Source of the DNA: Pseudomonadota bacterium
Lineage (GTDB): Bacteria; Pseudomonadota; Alphaproteobacteria; Rhodospirillales; Casp-alpha2
Assembly: GCA_027624235.1 (NCBI GenBank)
Contig: JAQBYB010000003.1
Coordinates: 20,322-84,321 of the forward strand
Reading direction: 5' to 3'
Length of the DNA stretch: 64,000 bases
Positions 52,818 to 60,962 of the stretch are shown here, in pieces. Position numbers and translations under genes: made by a program. The notes under the pieces are model-generated. The model made no database searches and had not been told where the DNA came from. It saw nothing but the letters and a program-made list of their open reading frames with translations. Each line of letters starts with the position of its first letter. Positions within the stretch are counted from its first letter, which is position 1.

Positions 52818-53741
52818 CTAATTTTGCTTCGTCACCCGGTATCCGGCGCGGGGGAAGTGAACGACGACGTCGCCGATGGCCTCTTCCGTGCGGGCGAGGG
52901 CGATTTCCTGATTGTCGATTTGGACGATTGTCCCGGAAACGGCGGGGCATCCGGTAACCCCGGTGGGCTCGACCGCTACCGCATCCCCGGTGTGAAGCCC
53001 GGCCAGATCGTCATCGCCGCCGGCGCCGGGGGCGGGGGTCGCATCTCTGGCGATGGCCAGCGCGTCGGCGGAAGCCATCTCGGTGGGGTGGCCGTGTCCG
53101 ATGCCGTCGACACGCCGTTCCCATTCCGTCAAGTGTTTGAATTGACTCAAAAATTCCGGGCCTTTCGAATAGCGCCCGCGAATGAACCAGACCAGGTAAT
53201 AACACAGCGCATCGGGCAGGCCCGGCGCATCGCCCAACATAAAATTGCGGCCCGCCACCCGTTCATCCATCCAGCCGAATTGCGCCCTGAGCTGCACCAG
53301 GGCCTCGGTCATCGTTCGCTGGATCGCTTTCATGTCGAAATCAGGTCCGAAATACAACATGCCCCGGTCGGCCTGGAAATCGTCGGGCATGGCGTCGCCG
53401 GCGTCGGCGAAGACGACCTCGATTGTGGTCGATAACAACGGCCCGTCGGTCCAGCGGCCGACGCCCCAGGCCATGCCCTCGGCGCCGCCCGGAAACAACG
53501 TCGGTTTCGGATGGCGGCGTTCAAGCTCGCGGATGATGCACTGGGTGTCGCAATACACGTCGGCGCCGATCTGCATCACCGGCGTCAACCGATAGCCGCC
53601 GGTCAGCGGCATCAGGTCGGGCTTCGGCGGCAGCCGGGGGATAATCACCGAGCCCCAGTCCAAGTCCTTGATGCCGAGCACGACGCGGACTTTCTCGGTG
53701 ACCGGCGATTGCGGATAATGGTGGAGGATGATGTCGCTCAA
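52818..53741 (-). CDS. glutathione S-transferase family protein with extra C-terminal domain
   Basis: 307 residues from TTG 53741 (LSDIILHHYPQSPVTEKVRV), with AGGA upstream. The open frame extends to 53828 but that part comes from repeat sequence. N-terminal GST domain with TPVMQIGADVYCDTQCIIREL; helical domain with FNMLGDAPGLPDALCYYLVWF-type segment (about 190-215). Residues ~240-307 add a beta-rich tail (HTGDAVAVEPTG, GTIVQIDNQEIALA) not usual in GSTs. Possible maleylacetoacetate isomerase-like role, given the FAH-family gene divergent from it. Confidence 0.78.
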   Translation of the reverse strand: MSDIILHHYPQSPVTEKVRVVLGIKDLDWGSVIIPRLPPKPDLMPLTGGYRLTPVMQIGADVYCDTQCIIRELERRHPKPTLFPGGAEGMAWGVGRWTDGPLLSTTIEVVFADAGDAMPDDFQADRGMLYFGPDFDMKAIQRTMTEALVQLRAQFGWMDERVAGRNFMLGDAPGLPDALCYYLVWFIRGRYSKGPEFLSQFKHLTEWERRVDGIGHGHPTEMASADALAIARDATPAPGAGGDDDLAGLHTGDAVAVEPTGVTGCPAVSGTIVQIDNQEIALARTEEAIGDVVVHFPRAGYRVTKQN

Positions 53742-53789
53742 CAGGAAATTCCTATAGCCTTTGAAAATGGGGGCAGGGGGTATAACAAC

Positions 53790-53827
53790 AACAGGTGGGG
53801 TCGGGCGCAAGTCCTGACTTGGACACA
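53790..53827 (+). repeat. degenerate single unit of the hairpin repeat family
   Basis: CAACAGGTGGGGTCGGGCGC then AAGTCCTGACTTGGACACA aligns with the outer units of the 52188 cluster. It lies between the divergent GST and FAH-family genes, in their promoter space. Confidence 0.45.
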
Positions 53828-53845
53828 TTGATGTGAGGGAAACCC

Positions 53846-54733
53846 ATGAAGCTGGCGTGTTACCTGGAAAACGAAAAGCCTCGGCTCGGCGTTTACAGCG
53901 ACGGCGGCATTATCGCCGTAACCGGGGCATTGGCCGACGCCTATCCGTCGATCCGCGCGGTGATTGAAAAAGACGGCTTTCAGGATATCGCCGCCTGGGC
54001 CGACGGGAAGGCCCCTGATGTAGGATTAGACGACGCGCACTATTTGCCGCCGCTGCATGACGCTGAAAAGGTTATCTGCGTCGGCGTCAATTATCCGAAA
54101 CGCCATCCCGTTCACGGCGACATGCCGCCGCCGGAAAACATTTCCATTTTCAATAAATGGGAAGGCGCCCTGGTCGGCCACCTGCAACCCTTGATTCAAC
54201 CACCGGGGGCGGCGGCGGAGACCTTCGATTATGAAGGCGAACTGGTGTTGGTGATCGGACCCGGGGGTCCGGGGGTGTCCCCCGAAGATTTCCCGTGCCG
54301 GGCCGTGGCCAAGCAGGATGCCTTTAATGTGATCGCCGGATACACGATCATGAACGACGGTTCGGTGCGCGACTGGCAGAAACATAGCGTCCCTGCCGGC
54401 AAGAATTTCACCGGGTCGGGCGCCTCGGGTCCGTGTTTCGTCACCGCCGATGAGATTGATGATCCGTTTAAGATGCAATTATCGACGCGGCTCAACGGCG
54501 AAGAGGTTCAATCGGCGACGCCCGCGGACATGATTTTCGATATCCCGACAATCATTCATTACGTGTCCACCATCGTGCAGCTGAAACCCGGCGACATCAT
54601 CTCTACCGGATCGCCGAGCGGGTCCGGCGGCAGCCGTCAGCCGCAGCGGTTCCTGGTCCCCGGCGACGAGTTGGAGATTGAATGGTCGGGGGTAGGGTGC
54701 TTAAGGAATAAGGTCCAGGGAAAAACTGGCTGA
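53846..54733 (+). CDS. fumarylacetoacetate hydrolase family protein
   Basis: 295 residues. The C-terminal FAH domain carries KVICVGVNYPKRHP, FDYEGELVLVIG (metal Glu pair) and GYTIMNDGSVRDWQ (metal Asp region), then LKPGDIISTGSPSG. Members hydrolyse acylpyruvates or related 2,4-dioxo acids. Between the metal Glu and GYT, about 11 extra residues (GPGGPGVSPED region, 139-149) are encoded by a GC-rich palindrome also found at 45713. GAGGGAAACCC upstream gives a good Shine-Dalgarno. Confidence 0.88.
   Translation: MKLACYLENEKPRLGVYSDGGIIAVTGALADAYPSIRAVIEKDGFQDIAAWADGKAPDVGLDDAHYLPPLHDAEKVICVGVNYPKRHPVHGDMPPPENISIFNKWEGALVGHLQPLIQPPGAAAETFDYEGELVLVIGPGGPGVSPEDFPCRAVAKQDAFNVIAGYTIMNDGSVRDWQKHSVPAGKNFTGSGASGPCFVTADEIDDPFKMQLSTRLNGEEVQSATPADMIFDIPTIIHYVSTIVQLKPGDIISTGSPSGSGGSRQPQRFLVPGDELEIEWSGVGCLRNKVQGKTG
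54262..54294. repeat. GC-rich palindromic repeat, intragenic copy
   Basis: GGGGGTCCGGGGGTGTCCCC followed by CGAAGATTTCCCG, in frame inside the FAH-family gene. Similar to 45713-45745 over about 30 bp. Confidence 0.55.
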
Positions 54734-54748
54734 CCCGGTTTAAAGACT

Positions 54749-55165
54749 CTAAGGCCGTTTGCAGAGCGCGTTGATGATATGCCCGGCCGACCCCGACAGC
54801 ACGATGCCGACCGGCTGTTCCTTATCGATTTCGGCCCAAATCGGGTCGGTATAGGGCGGACAGGCGCGCCGCGCGATTTCCATCTGTTCAGCCTTACTGC
54901 GTTCCATGACCGCTTTGGTCAGCGTTTTTGTCGTGATTTTGGCCTCGACGGTGACGGTATAATTCTTGTCGGGGTGAACCTTGCGGATTTCCCAATCGGC
55001 GCTCGGCGCCTTCCACAGTGAATAATAATAGACGCTGATCTTGCTCGCCGCCTTCTTGGTTTTGGATTTATCCTTGCCATTGTCGCCACAGGCGCCAAGT
55101 GACATCGCCGCCGCCAACAAGACGGCCACGGACAGGCCAGAACGGACATCCATGTTCATTCTCAT
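54749..55165 (-). CDS. hypothetical lipoprotein
   Basis: 138 residues. Signal peptide with lipobox LGAC (SVAVLLAAAMSLGACGDNG). The mature protein has a Lys-rich linker, then KISVYYYSLWKAPSADW and a C-terminal pair of Cys (RRACPPY, NALCKRP). No family recognised. Convergent with the FAH gene, 15 bp apart. Confidence 0.72.
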   Translation of the reverse strand: MRMNMDVRSGLSVAVLLAAAMSLGACGDNGKDKSKTKKAASKISVYYYSLWKAPSADWEIRKVHPDKNYTVTVEAKITTKTLTKAVMERSKAEQMEIARRACPPYTDPIWAEIDKEQPVGIVLSGSAGHIINALCKRP

Positions 55166-55201
55166 GATTTCATTGTGCCATATCTGCCTTAATCAGGGGT
55201 T

Positions 55202-55243
55202 AAAAAAACCGCCGCCGCTCCGGGGGAGGAAGTGGCGGCGGTT
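55202..55243 (-). terminator. rho-independent terminator of the response regulator gene
   Basis: Read on the minus strand: perfect 10-bp stem AACCGCCGCC / GGCGGCGGTT with a 17-nt loop, followed by seven Ts. It lies 38 bp after the response regulator stop and before the lipoprotein start. Confidence 0.85.
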
Positions 55244-55280
55244 CCGGGGGGAGGCTTTTCCCGGAGGTAAATTGATTTTC

Positions 55281-55790
55281 TCAACCGGTGGCGTTGGCTT
55301 TGTCGCTTTCATTCCTGCGGTTCTGTCCGTCAAAGGCGTCACCGCGCCGACGTCGTTCGGGGCCGATGAATTCACCGGCGCGGACGAAGCCGCGCTTGTT
55401 CTCGATTACCGAAACGATCCTCAGATACAGCAATTTTGCCGACAGCGGCTTGGACAGGAATTCGGTCATGCCGGCGACCAGGGCTTTGAAAATGTGGCTG
55501 GATTCGTTGTAGGAGGTGACCATGATGACCGGCGCTTGCGTAAAGGCGCTGTTCGGGTCGGTGCGAATTTTATGGAGTAGATCAAGCCCGTCGAAGTCGG
55601 GCGCCCAATCGCTCAGCACCAGGTCCGGCACGACCTGGTTGAAAAGCTCAAAGGCGTCTTCTGGATTGGAGGTTTCATGGACTGTCGCGACGCCGAACTC
55701 GCGCAACACTTGGCGCAGCATCGTGCGCATCGGCGTTTGTCTTTCGGCAACCAACACCGAGATATTTGTAAGATCGTAGGAATTCATCAT
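55281..55790 (-). CDS. CheY-like response regulator
   Basis: 169 residues from ATG 55790 (MMNSYDLTNISVLVAERQTPMRTML). Phospho-acceptor Asp is in DLVLSDWAPDFDGLDLL (about 57); the switch Thr/Ser in VIMVTSYNES and Lys in EFLSKPLSAKLLYLR are present. A basic C-terminal tail (ERRRRGDAFDGQNRRNES) has no output domain. Probably a single-domain regulator or one linked to stress or motility; no kinase is adjacent. Confidence 0.88.
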   Translation of the reverse strand: MMNSYDLTNISVLVAERQTPMRTMLRQVLREFGVATVHETSNPEDAFELFNQVVPDLVLSDWAPDFDGLDLLHKIRTDPNSAFTQAPVIMVTSYNESSHIFKALVAGMTEFLSKPLSAKLLYLRIVSVIENKRGFVRAGEFIGPERRRRGDAFDGQNRRNESDKANATG

Positions 55791-55930
55791 GTTCACCCCG
55801 GTTTTCCCGCATCTTGGCCATCCCTTCGGATCGCCTTGCCATCGTGCGGGCGACCTTTGGTATACCAAGTAGGTTTTGAACCACTGTGAATGTGATGTGA
55901 ATGTGGTATGAACGGATGTAAACGGGACAA

Positions 55931-55963
55931 AGCAAAAGGCCCCGCGGAACAACCGCGAGGCCT
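55931..55963 (-). terminator. rho-independent terminator of the PilZ gene
   Basis: On the minus strand, AGGCCTCGCGG-TTGTT-CCGCGGGGCCT (one mismatch) followed by TTTTGCTTT. It is placed downstream of the PilZ gene and upstream of the response regulator. Confidence 0.75.
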
Positions 55964-55990
55964 GGATGCGCCTATTGGCGAAAATTGGAG

Positions 55991-56096
55991 GAAGAGGCGA
56001 GGACGGGCTGAAAGCCCGGACCGGGACTAGAACAAGAGGCGAGGACGGGCTGAAAGCCCGGACCGGGGCTAGAACAAGAGGCGAGGACGGGCTAGG
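55991..56096 (+). repeat. hairpin tandem repeat cluster C (2.5 units of 42 bp)
   Basis: Units 55991-56032 and 56033-56074 plus 22 bp of a third. Shared opening AAGAGGCGAGGACGGGCTGA; hairpin GGGCTGAAAGCCC replaces GGCC-GGA-GGCC of clusters A and B, while the AAGAGGCG opening is kept. The TAG stop of the PilZ gene lies in the partial third unit. Confidence 0.8.
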
Positions 56097-56397
56097 TGAT
56101 CAGTGGGCCGAGTTCCACGCTATGATCGCGATGGAATTGAATGCCGATGTATTCATCATCCTTCCAGACAATATCACCCGGAAATTTTCCGTAGGCTGGA
56201 ATGTTGAGAATGAAAGCATGGTTGAGGACGTCTTCGGCGGGAATCTCGTCACCGTCCAACCGGACTTTGGCGCCGCCGGATGAGACATCGAAAATCGTCG
56301 CATTCATGAAGTTGTCGGCGAAGGCAACCGAGGCCGTCATCATGATCGGGAAGCGTTCGCCTCGGCGTCTTTCTGAGGTGGTTTCTGCCGGCATCAT
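56092..56397 (-). CDS. PilZ domain protein
   Basis: 101 residues. The c-di-GMP-binding motifs are present: RRGERFP (RxxxR region, about 11-16) and DVSSGGAKVRL (D/NxSxxG, about 37). A single-domain effector that could respond to c-di-GMP made or degraded by the GGDEF-EAL protein at 34.8 kb. The stop codon lies in hairpin repeat cluster C, so its C-terminus may be set by repeat insertion. Confidence 0.88.
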   Translation of the reverse strand: MMPAETTSERRRGERFPIMMTASVAFADNFMNATIFDVSSGGAKVRLDGDEIPAEDVLNHAFILNIPAYGKFPGDIVWKDDEYIGIQFHRDHSVELGPLIT

Positions 56398-56547
56398 TTT
56401 GTATCCTTCCTATAAATATGTCGGTATCGGATCACTAATCTCAAGGCCAAATATAATCGAAGACGGCGCGGAAGAATGTGATTACCGTCACATAAGGTGA
56501 ATTTTCCCCAGTGATCCTTAGTAGGGGTTGGTGTATAGGGTGTCGCC

Positions 56548-57525
56548 ATGATGGTTTGGTGGACATGGGGCCGGTTGTTGAAGGCTCTTCTTTTCGGGCT
56601 AGCGCTGGCAACCGCCGGGCGCTTCTTCGCCGATCAATCCTGGTGGCTGGATATCCTTGCCGATTTCCAGGTTCAGTACGTGGCCGGGGCAGTGGCGTTG
56701 CTGTTGGCTTCGCTTCTGGTGCGGCGGATCAAGGAAGCGGCCCTGGCGCTGGTGCTGTTGGCGGTCAACGTCGCCATCCTGGCCCCCCATGTCGGGCCAT
56801 TGTTCCCGGTTGCCGCCGCCCCCGTCCTGGTCGGCCAAGCGGCGATGAAGGTGGTCAGCTTCAACCTCAAATTCGACAATCGCAACACCGCTGCCGCGCT
56901 CGACTTCCTGCGCCGGGAAAACGCCGATGTGGTGACGGTGATGGAAGTAACCAAAGAGTGGCGCCACGCCCTGGAACAACTCAAGGATATTTATCCGCAC
57001 CAGTTTTATGGGCCGCTGTGCCGCTGCCCCGGAGACATTCCCCACACCGATGGCGTGCTTGCCAAACGGCCCTGGCGCGAGGTCAAGGCTGAACGTTCAC
57101 CATTGACCGGACGCTCCTTTGCAGTATGGGCGCGCTTTGCCTCGGTCCAGCCTGACAAGGCGGCGGATTTGGTGATAGCTGGGGTGCATTTAATCAACCC
57201 CCTGATATACCCAGCTGGCTATCAAATCACCGAAGCCGTCCGCTTGGCTTCGATATTAAGAGGCCTTCCAGGCCCGGTGATCGTCACCGGCGATTTCAAC
57301 ATGACCCCGTTTTCGGCTCGGTTCGGCACCTTGTTGCGGGAAACCGGCCTGCGTCGCGCCGATGGCGGCATCAATGCGTCGTGGCCGACGTGGCTGACGC
57401 CATTGGGGTTGCCGCTGGATCACATCCTGGTCAATGCCAAGGTCGGCCATGCGGCAATGTGGGTGGGGCCTCGGCTGGGGTCCGACCACCGTCCGATCAT
57501 CGCCAGACTCGATCTAAGCCGGTAA
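56548..57525 (+). CDS. membrane-anchored endonuclease/exonuclease/phosphatase family protein
   Basis: 325 residues. Three N-terminal helices (to about 95), then an EEP domain: KVVSFNLKFDNRNT (Asn), DVVTVMEVTKEW (metal Glu), VIVTGDFNMTPFSARFG (Asp/Asn), LPLDHILVN and GSDHRPIIARL (catalytic Asp-His). The catalytic domain should face the periplasm. Such proteins act on phosphodiesters or nucleic acids; the real substrate is unknown. Confidence 0.85.
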   Translation: MMVWWTWGRLLKALLFGLALATAGRFFADQSWWLDILADFQVQYVAGAVALLLASLLVRRIKEAALALVLLAVNVAILAPHVGPLFPVAAAPVLVGQAAMKVVSFNLKFDNRNTAAALDFLRRENADVVTVMEVTKEWRHALEQLKDIYPHQFYGPLCRCPGDIPHTDGVLAKRPWREVKAERSPLTGRSFAVWARFASVQPDKAADLVIAGVHLINPLIYPAGYQITEAVRLASILRGLPGPVIVTGDFNMTPFSARFGTLLRETGLRRADGGINASWPTWLTPLGLPLDHILVNAKVGHAAMWVGPRLGSDHRPIIARLDLSR

Positions 57526-57615
57526 TTTCTGCCGCATGACGGCGCCGGCGCCCGACGAGGCCGCCGGGAAATGATAAAAAGCCTTATGAATCAATCCCTT
57601 TTTTGGTCCTTGTGA

Positions 57616-57624
57616 TGGTATAAT
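57616..57624 (+). promoter_or_regulatory. extended -10 promoter element
   Basis: TGGTATAAT, an extended -10 with perfect TATAAT, 76 bp before the FecR-cyclophilin start. The -35 region is not evident. The rest of the 174-bp gap holds nothing recognisable. Confidence 0.45.
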
Positions 57625-57699
57625 AATTGCGAACCCTTTTGGGGTGCGCAGCGGGTCGACTGGGGCCAGCGGACGCAAACTGAAAGATGGACTGTAGAG

Positions 57700-58899
57700 A
57701 TGCCGATACCTTCCCTCTCAATCCGGCTTTTGACCGGCATTATTTTGTCGCTGTCGGTCGCCTTTTTGGCGTCATCGCCGGTGGCTGCGGCGGCGGTGGA
57801 AATCGGCACCACGGTCAAGGTTGTCAACCAGGTCCAGGCCAAGACGTTGAACCGGAAGCTCAAGCTCGGCGATAACGTCGTTTACCAGGAAACGGTCAGC
57901 ACCGGAAAACAAAGCGCCGTCGATATCCGGCTGATCGATGAATCGACCCTGATCATGGGTGAAAATTCCGAGATGATCCTGGATCGGATGGTCTACAACC
58001 CCAACCGCGGCGTCGTTGAGGGCAGCATCGAAGTCTTAAACGGTATCTTCCGGTTTTCCGGCGCGGCAGTGAAGATGGACGTCACCATAAAAACCCCAAC
58101 CGCCACCATTGGCGTGCGCGGCACCGAATTCGATGTCCTGACCAAGCCCGATGAAACCGAAATCGCCGTCCATGAGGGCACCATCGAAGTCATCTCGGCG
58201 CTGGGCACCGAAAGCGTCACCCGCGGCCAAGTCTACAAGGTCAACAGCAACGGCGAAGGCGGCCTGCAGGCTGGACCGTCGCCGCAATTCAAGGCCCAGA
58301 CGTCACTAATGCTGACCCTTGTCGCCGACGACGGTGGCGCCGGGAGCCCACAACAGGCTGCCAAGACTAAAACCGCAGCGCTGGCCACAGCCCCGCCCAA
58401 GGCGATCACCAATCAAGACAATGAAAACCTGATCTTTATGGAATTGGCGGGTGGACGCGCGGTGATCGAACTCAGGCCCGATTTGGCCCCCAACCATGTC
58501 CGCCGGATTAAGGAAATGGCGCGCCAGGGCATTTACGACGATCTTGAATTCTCCTTCGTGCGTGCCGGCTACGCCGCCGAAACCGCTATTCCGACGGGCC
58601 GGGGGACCGGCGCTTCAACCCGCCAGACCCTGAAGGCCGAATTCTCAGACGTTCCGTTTGAGCGCGGCGTCGTCGGCATGAGCCACAAGCCGGACGATCC
58701 CGACAGCGCCGAAAGCCAGTTCTTCATCACCCTCAACCGGGCCGAAAGCCTGGACGGCAAATACACGGTGATCGGCAAGGTGATCGAGGGGGTCGAGGTG
58801 CTGGATACGCTGAAAACCGGGCGTCCGCCGAAAAACCCGGATCGCATTATTAGTTTGAAGGTCGGGCGCTCTAAAGTCGGCTCCAAAGCAAAAAAATAA
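57700..58899 (+). CDS. FecR domain - cyclophilin (peptidyl-prolyl isomerase) fusion protein
   Basis: 399 residues with an N-terminal signal peptide (IRLLTGIILSLSVAFLASS, cleavage near AAAA). Residues ~40-200 form a FecR domain (LGDNVVYQETVSTGKQSAVD, TATIGVRGTEFDVLT, VHEGTIEVIS). A flexible Ala/Lys/Gln linker (about 205-240) leads to a cyclophilin domain (about 245-390) with ELRPDLAPNHVRRIKEMA, RGVVGMSHKPDDPDSAESQFFI and YTVIGKVIEGVEVLD. The usual catalytic Arg-Phe pair region (FHRVI) is replaced by FSFVRAGYAAE, so isomerase activity is uncertain. Exported periplasmic protein; see findings. Confidence 0.85.
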   Translation: MPIPSLSIRLLTGIILSLSVAFLASSPVAAAAVEIGTTVKVVNQVQAKTLNRKLKLGDNVVYQETVSTGKQSAVDIRLIDESTLIMGENSEMILDRMVYNPNRGVVEGSIEVLNGIFRFSGAAVKMDVTIKTPTATIGVRGTEFDVLTKPDETEIAVHEGTIEVISALGTESVTRGQVYKVNSNGEGGLQAGPSPQFKAQTSLMLTLVADDGGAGSPQQAAKTKTAALATAPPKAITNQDNENLIFMELAGGRAVIELRPDLAPNHVRRIKEMARQGIYDDLEFSFVRAGYAAETAIPTGRGTGASTRQTLKAEFSDVPFERGVVGMSHKPDDPDSAESQFFITLNRAESLDGKYTVIGKVIEGVEVLDTLKTGRPPKNPDRIISLKVGRSKVGSKAKK

Positions 58900-58938
58900 C
58901 TTTTCTCCATAGAATTTTTGACTGACCATAGCTACCTA

Positions 58939-58980
58939 CAGGGAGGGTGGCGGTAATGCCCTGCCCAACAGGGAGGTCAA
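58939..58980 (+). promoter_or_regulatory. possible RBS-masking hairpins before cysK
   Basis: CAGGGAGG occurs twice (58939 and 58969), with a CCCTG (58959-58963) between them that can pair with either. The second copy is the cysK Shine-Dalgarno, so the two hairpins would be mutually exclusive, hiding or freeing the site. No match to a named riboswitch class. Confidence 0.3.
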
Positions 58981-58984
58981 CTTT

Positions 58985-59971
58985 ATGGGATTATTCGATA
59001 AAAGCGATTTGACGTTCGATGCGCCGGGACGTGGCCGCGTCTACAACAACATTATTGAGACTATCGGCAACACGCCGCTGGTGCGCCTGAACAGGGTCGC
59101 TGCCGACGCCGGCGCCAAGGCCGAGGTGCTGGTCAAGCTGGAGTATTTCAACCCCATGGGCAGCGTCAAGGATCGCCTAGCGGTGGCGATGATCGAAGAC
59201 ATGGAAGCCAAGGGCGAAATCGGCCCCGGCAGTGTTATCGTCGAGCCGACGTCGGGCAACACCGGCATCGGGCTGGCCTTTATCTGCGCCGTTAAGGGCT
59301 ACCGCTGCATCCTGACCATGCCCGAAAGCTTTTCCATTGAGCGCCGCAAAATGCTCGTTTACCTGGGCGCCGAGCTGGAGCTGACGCCGAAGGAAAAAGG
59401 CATCAAGGGCGCCACCGACAAGGCCCAGGAACTGGTCGACAGCATCGACAAGGCGGTCATGCCGTATCAGTTTTCCAACCCCGCCAACCCGGAAATGCAT
59501 CGCATCACCACGGCCGAGGAAATCTGGAAGGATACCGCCGGCAAGGTCGATGTCGTGGTCATGGGGGTCGGCACCGGCGGTACGCTGACCGGCGTCGGCG
59601 AGGTGCTGAAAAAGTACAACCCGGATATCAGGATTGTCGCGGTGGAACCGGAAAACAGCCCGGTGCTGTCCGGCGGCGAGCACAGCCCGCATATGATTCA
59701 GGGCATTGGCGCCGGTTTCGTTCCCGACGTCGTCAACCGCGACGTCATCGACGAAATCGCCATCGTGTCCAACGAAGACGCCATCGCGACGGCGAAAAAA
59801 CTGGCGACGCAGGAAGGCATTGCCTGCGGTATTTCGTCGGGGGCGGCGGCCATTGCGGCGTTGCGCATTGCGGCGGCGGACGGCATGGACGGCAAGGTGG
59901 TTGTCGCCGTGCTCGCCGATTTCGCCGAACGCTACGTATCGACGCCGTTGTTCGACGGCATCGACGTTTAG
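58985..59971 (+). CDS. cysK: cysteine synthase A
   Basis: O-acetylserine sulfhydrylase, PLP enzyme, 328 residues. PLP Lys is in YFNPMGSVKDRLAVAM (about 58); the phosphate loop in EPTSGNTGIGLAF and GVGTGGTLTGVGEVLKK; C-terminal GISSGAAAIAALRIA. N-terminus RVYNNIIETIGNTPLVRLNRV is typical of CysK. A strong GGGAGG precedes the start. CysQ at 13.6 kb is the only other sulfate assimilation gene seen. Confidence 0.95.
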   Translation: MGLFDKSDLTFDAPGRGRVYNNIIETIGNTPLVRLNRVAADAGAKAEVLVKLEYFNPMGSVKDRLAVAMIEDMEAKGEIGPGSVIVEPTSGNTGIGLAFICAVKGYRCILTMPESFSIERRKMLVYLGAELELTPKEKGIKGATDKAQELVDSIDKAVMPYQFSNPANPEMHRITTAEEIWKDTAGKVDVVVMGVGTGGTLTGVGEVLKKYNPDIRIVAVEPENSPVLSGGEHSPHMIQGIGAGFVPDVVNRDVIDEIAIVSNEDAIATAKKLATQEGIACGISSGAAAIAALRIAAADGMDGKVVVAVLADFAERYVSTPLFDGIDV

Positions 59972-60012
59972 CGAAGACTTTTATAAATACTCAATCAACG
60001 GAGGCACCCATC

Positions 60013-60900
60013 ATGGAACCCAAGAATGCTAAAGACTTCGATCAAGACTTACTTGATCTGTACGACCACTATGCCCATGGCATCATTGAACGCCGGGAAT
60101 TTCTTGAACGTGCGGCGAAATTCGCCGTCGGTGGGATGACCGCGGCGGTGTTGCTGGATACGCTGTCGCCGGATTACGCCCTGGCCAAGCAGGTCGAGGA
60201 CAACGACCCCCGCATCAAGGCCGAATTCATCACCTACTCGTCGCCCAAGGGCCACGGCAAGATTAAAGGCTACCTTGTTCGTCCATCCGGCGGCGGCAAA
60301 AAGGGCGGGGTCGTCGTCATCCACGAAAACCGGGGCCTCAACCCCTATATCGCAGATGTCGCCCGGCGCGTCGCTATTGACGGGTTTACGGCGCTGGCGC
60401 CTGACGGCCTGACCCCCTTGGGCGGCTACCCCGGCACCGACGATGAGGGCAAGGCCATGCAGGCGAAGTTGGATAATAACAAGCTGACCGAAGACTTCAT
60501 CGCCGCCTATGAGACCTTGAAATCCGATCCGGCCTCCAACGGCAAGATCGGCGCGGTCTGATTTTGCTACGGCGGCGGGGTCTGTAACGCCATGGCCGTC
60601 CGCTTGCCTGGGCTCACCGCCTCGGTGCCGTTCTACGGCAGCCAGCCGAAGGCCGCCGCTGACGTTGCCAAAATCAAGGCGCCGTTGCTGTTGCATTACG
60701 CCGGGCTCGATACGCGGATCAACGGCGGCTGGCCGGCTTATGAGAAGGCCCTGAAGGCCGCGGGCAAGGAATACACCGCGCACATCTATCCTGGCGTCAA
60801 TCACGGCTTCCACAACGACACCACACCCCGCTACGACAAGGCATCGGCGGAATTGGCGTGGTCCAGGACCGTCGCATTTTTCAAGGCGAAGCTGGCCTAG
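60013..60900 (+). pseudogene. dienelactone hydrolase family gene interrupted by in-frame TGA
   Basis: Would encode about 295 residues: a twin-arginine-like or membrane N-terminus (RREFLERAAKFAVGGMTAAVLL), then GVVVIHENRGLNPYIADVARR, then GKIGAV, TGA (60559-60561), and [17 protein letters not shown] in the same frame, ending with [13 protein letters not shown]. The TGA stands where the family has Gly of the nucleophile elbow GFCYGG, so a single G-to-T change (GGA to TGA) explains it. The catalytic Cys and later His are intact. Nonsense mutation or base-call error. Confidence 0.8.
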
Positions 60901-60962
60901 GCAACTCCGGGACAACACCGGAATTAACCGGGGGGACGAACGCCATCTTCGCTTTCGAGCCG

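Noticed and set aside
60559..60561. TGA as a selenocysteine codon
   Set aside because: The family nucleophile Cys is intact two residues later, the TGA is at a Gly position, and no SECIS-like hairpin was evident.
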